This document shows, one piece after another, positions 62,993 to 64,000 of a stretch of 64,000 nucleotides of DNA (position 1 is its first letter; each line of letters opens with the position of its first letter). The stretch is from Stenotrophomonas maltophilia (GTDB taxonomy: Bacteria; Pseudomonadota; Gammaproteobacteria; Xanthomonadales; Xanthomonadaceae), in assembly GCF_004920835.1 (NCBI RefSeq), contig NZ_QFHO01000003.1:1-64000 (forward strand), in the 5' to 3' direction. A program made the translations under genes and the position numbers. The notes below the pieces were generated by a model. It was not told the origin of the DNA and did not search any database. It saw nothing but the letters and a program-made list of their open reading frames with translations.

Positions 62993-63010
62993 CGCCGGGG
63001 CGCCCCGGCG
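62993..63010. terminator. Perfect GC-rich palindrome between genes
   Basis: CGCCGGGGCGCCCCGGCG is a perfect 18-base palindrome in the 69-base gap between the effector gene and the HipA-like gene. Without a T run, it is at best a weak or Rho-assisted terminator of the effector message. Confidence 0.35.
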
Positions 63011-63028
63011 GCTCCACGTCATTCACTG

Positions 63029-64000
63029 TCAGTGAGCCAGCGCACCGCGCTGTTGTTCCTGCACCTGTGCGCGGGTCTGCTCCTGCGAGGCCTGATCGGC
63101 CTGCCGGTTGACCACGGCAAGTGTGTCCAGGCTTTCCTGCACGGGGCGTTGTGCGGCCTCGGCAGTGGGCGAGGAGGCGCGCAGCGAGGCTGGATCATCC
63201 AGCGGCCCCTTCACCACGAAGATGTTCTGCGCCGCGCCCGTACCATCGGTCTGGCGGCTGAGCACCACATGGTCGACCCGGTCCAGCCCGTTTTCGCGGG
63301 CCAGCACCAGAAGGCTGGCGCTCAGGCGCTCGCTGGACGCATCGAAGCTGCGTCCATTGGCGGCATCCAGCTCAGCCACCTTGCCGCGGATCTGTTCGTG
63401 CAGGGAGCGGTCACGCCCTTCCGCAAGCGGCGTCGGTATGCCATCGCCCTCCGTCGCATGCCGTGCGGTGATCGGCACATGCGTATGCGTGCCCTCAGTG
63501 TGGTCGAAATAACGCAGCGTCGACGGCGAGGTACTGGTATCGAAGTAGGGCTGGCGCGGGGGCGATCCCTCGCCGAGGTTGAGCCCGTTCTGCTCCAGCA
63601 GGCGCTCGTCCAGGCCCAGCTTCTTCATGTTCACTTCCATCCGGCTGACGCCGTCGGGCGCTGGATTCGCGGCCTCGTATCCGCTGGCCAGTTCGATCGC
63701 TTGGACGCCGTAGAAATTCTGGTAGTCCGAATTCCCATGATGGCCCAGGCCGGTGCTGACGCCCTGATCGTAATAGTGCTTGGCCATTCCCTCGATGTTG
63801 GCTGCGGTGGGGGAGATGGTCAGGTCCGCATTGAGGGTCAGCTCCGGGTGCGGTGCATAGGTGATCGGCGGGCCGGGTCGCGACTGGATGACGTCTGTCG
63901 AGCGGGTGCTGGCTTCATACAGGTCGCGCAGGGTAGCGTCCGGGTTGCTGGCACGTACCTGGCTGACCAGCGCATTCCAGCCTGCGATGTTCGAAGAGGC
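63029..64000 (-). CDS. XVIPCD-bearing probable type IV secreted antibacterial effector (N-terminus beyond window)
   Basis: An open frame of 323 codons runs to the window edge without a stop upstream, so the visible part is the C-terminal portion of a longer protein. The last 120 or so residues match the XVIPCD (Xanthomonadales Vir-interacting protein conserved domain): LDAANGRSFDASSERLSASL, LARENGLDRVDHVVLSRQTD, AQNIFVVKGPLDDPASLRAS and the Gln-rich tail QRPVQESLDTLAVVNRQ. XVIPCDs direct toxins into a type IV secretion system that kills rival bacteria in Xanthomonas and Stenotrophomonas. The segment before it (STGLGHHGNSDYQNFYGVQA, IELASGYEAANPAPDG) is of unknown activity. An immunity gene is expected next to it; none of the next genes downstream obviously fits. 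Confidence 0.85.
   Translation of the reverse strand, partial: ASSNIAGWNALVSQVRASNPDATLRDLYEASTRSTDVIQSRPGPPITYAPHPELTLNADLTISPTAANIEGMAKHYYDQGVSTGLGHHGNSDYQNFYGVQAIELASGYEAANPAPDGVSRMEVNMKKLGLDERLLEQNGLNLGEGSPPRQPYFDTSTSPSTLRYFDHTEGTHTHVPITARHATEGDGIPTPLAEGRDRSLHEQIRGKVAELDAANGRSFDASSERLSASLLVLARENGLDRVDHVVLSRQTDGTGAAQNIFVVKGPLDDPASLRASSPTAEAAQRPVQESLDTLAVVNRQADQASQEQTRAQVQEQQRGALAH

Overview
The window is a high-GC chromosomal segment of a Xanthomonadaceae gammaproteobacterium, most likely the Stenotrophomonas maltophilia complex. The reasons are: GyrA with Gln at position 83; many short GTAG-flanked intergenic palindromes of the SMAG type described in S. maltophilia; a kynurenine pathway cluster (kmo, kynU, 3-hydroxyanthranilate dioxygenase); a split metH; an enlarged LigA; and a Xanthomonadales type IV secretion recognition domain (XVIPCD) at the right edge. 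Almost all of it is core chromosome. I see no tRNA, rRNA, IS element, prophage or CRISPR array.

Layout. 1-6613: the start of an exported protein leaving on the minus strand, then a plus-strand run of periplasmic glutathione peroxidase, FKBP isomerase, ugd, slyX, a DUF2058 protein and an SGNH acyltransferase. 6626-12662 (minus): an HcaT-like MFS transporter and an arsR/methyltransferase-metH-metH operon. 12815-14396 (plus): acyl-CoA dehydrogenase and a small membrane protein. 14550-19663 (minus): a tetR-MFP-RND multidrug efflux operon with a recognisable operator. 19914-26854 (plus): 180-kDa NAD-glutamate dehydrogenase, nadK and a 5'-nucleotidase. 27037-37539: a long minus-strand block holding DUF2939, aldo/keto reductase, DUF2461, sbcB, kmo, kynU, 3-HAO, carbonic anhydrase, a PaiB-like protein, two small unknowns and asnS.

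37668-50085 (mostly plus): an A-type Fe-S carrier, a CbrC-like protein, the rpsF-rpsR-rplI ribosomal cluster, smc-zipA-ligA (split by an oppositely oriented, Tat-exported aminotransferase gene and a nest of repeats), a GNAT acetyltransferase and epmA. 50213-57681 (plus): a three-repeat DUF3011 protein, mtnA, gyrA and a membrane PQQ glucose dehydrogenase. 57723-61796: quinone oxidoreductase with a divergent LysR gene, a DUF4952 protein and a serine beta-lactamase-fold hydrolase. 61813-64000 (minus): a translationally coupled HipA-like kinase/DUF3037 pair and the C-terminal part of a probable type IV secreted antibacterial effector.

How parts fit. kmo, kynU and 3-HAO make quinolinate, the tryptophan-derived precursor of NAD; nadK and the NAD-dependent glutamate dehydrogenase lie nearby but are not co-transcribed with them. 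The arsR-type regulator and the two metH halves form a methionine/SAM-cycle operon, and mtnA is another methionine-recycling gene. smc, zipA, ligA and gyrA serve chromosome maintenance and division. The most promising loci for new biology are the XVIPCD effector with its unknown partner genes, the HipA-like/DUF3037 pair, and the periplasmic aminotransferase placed between zipA and ligA.
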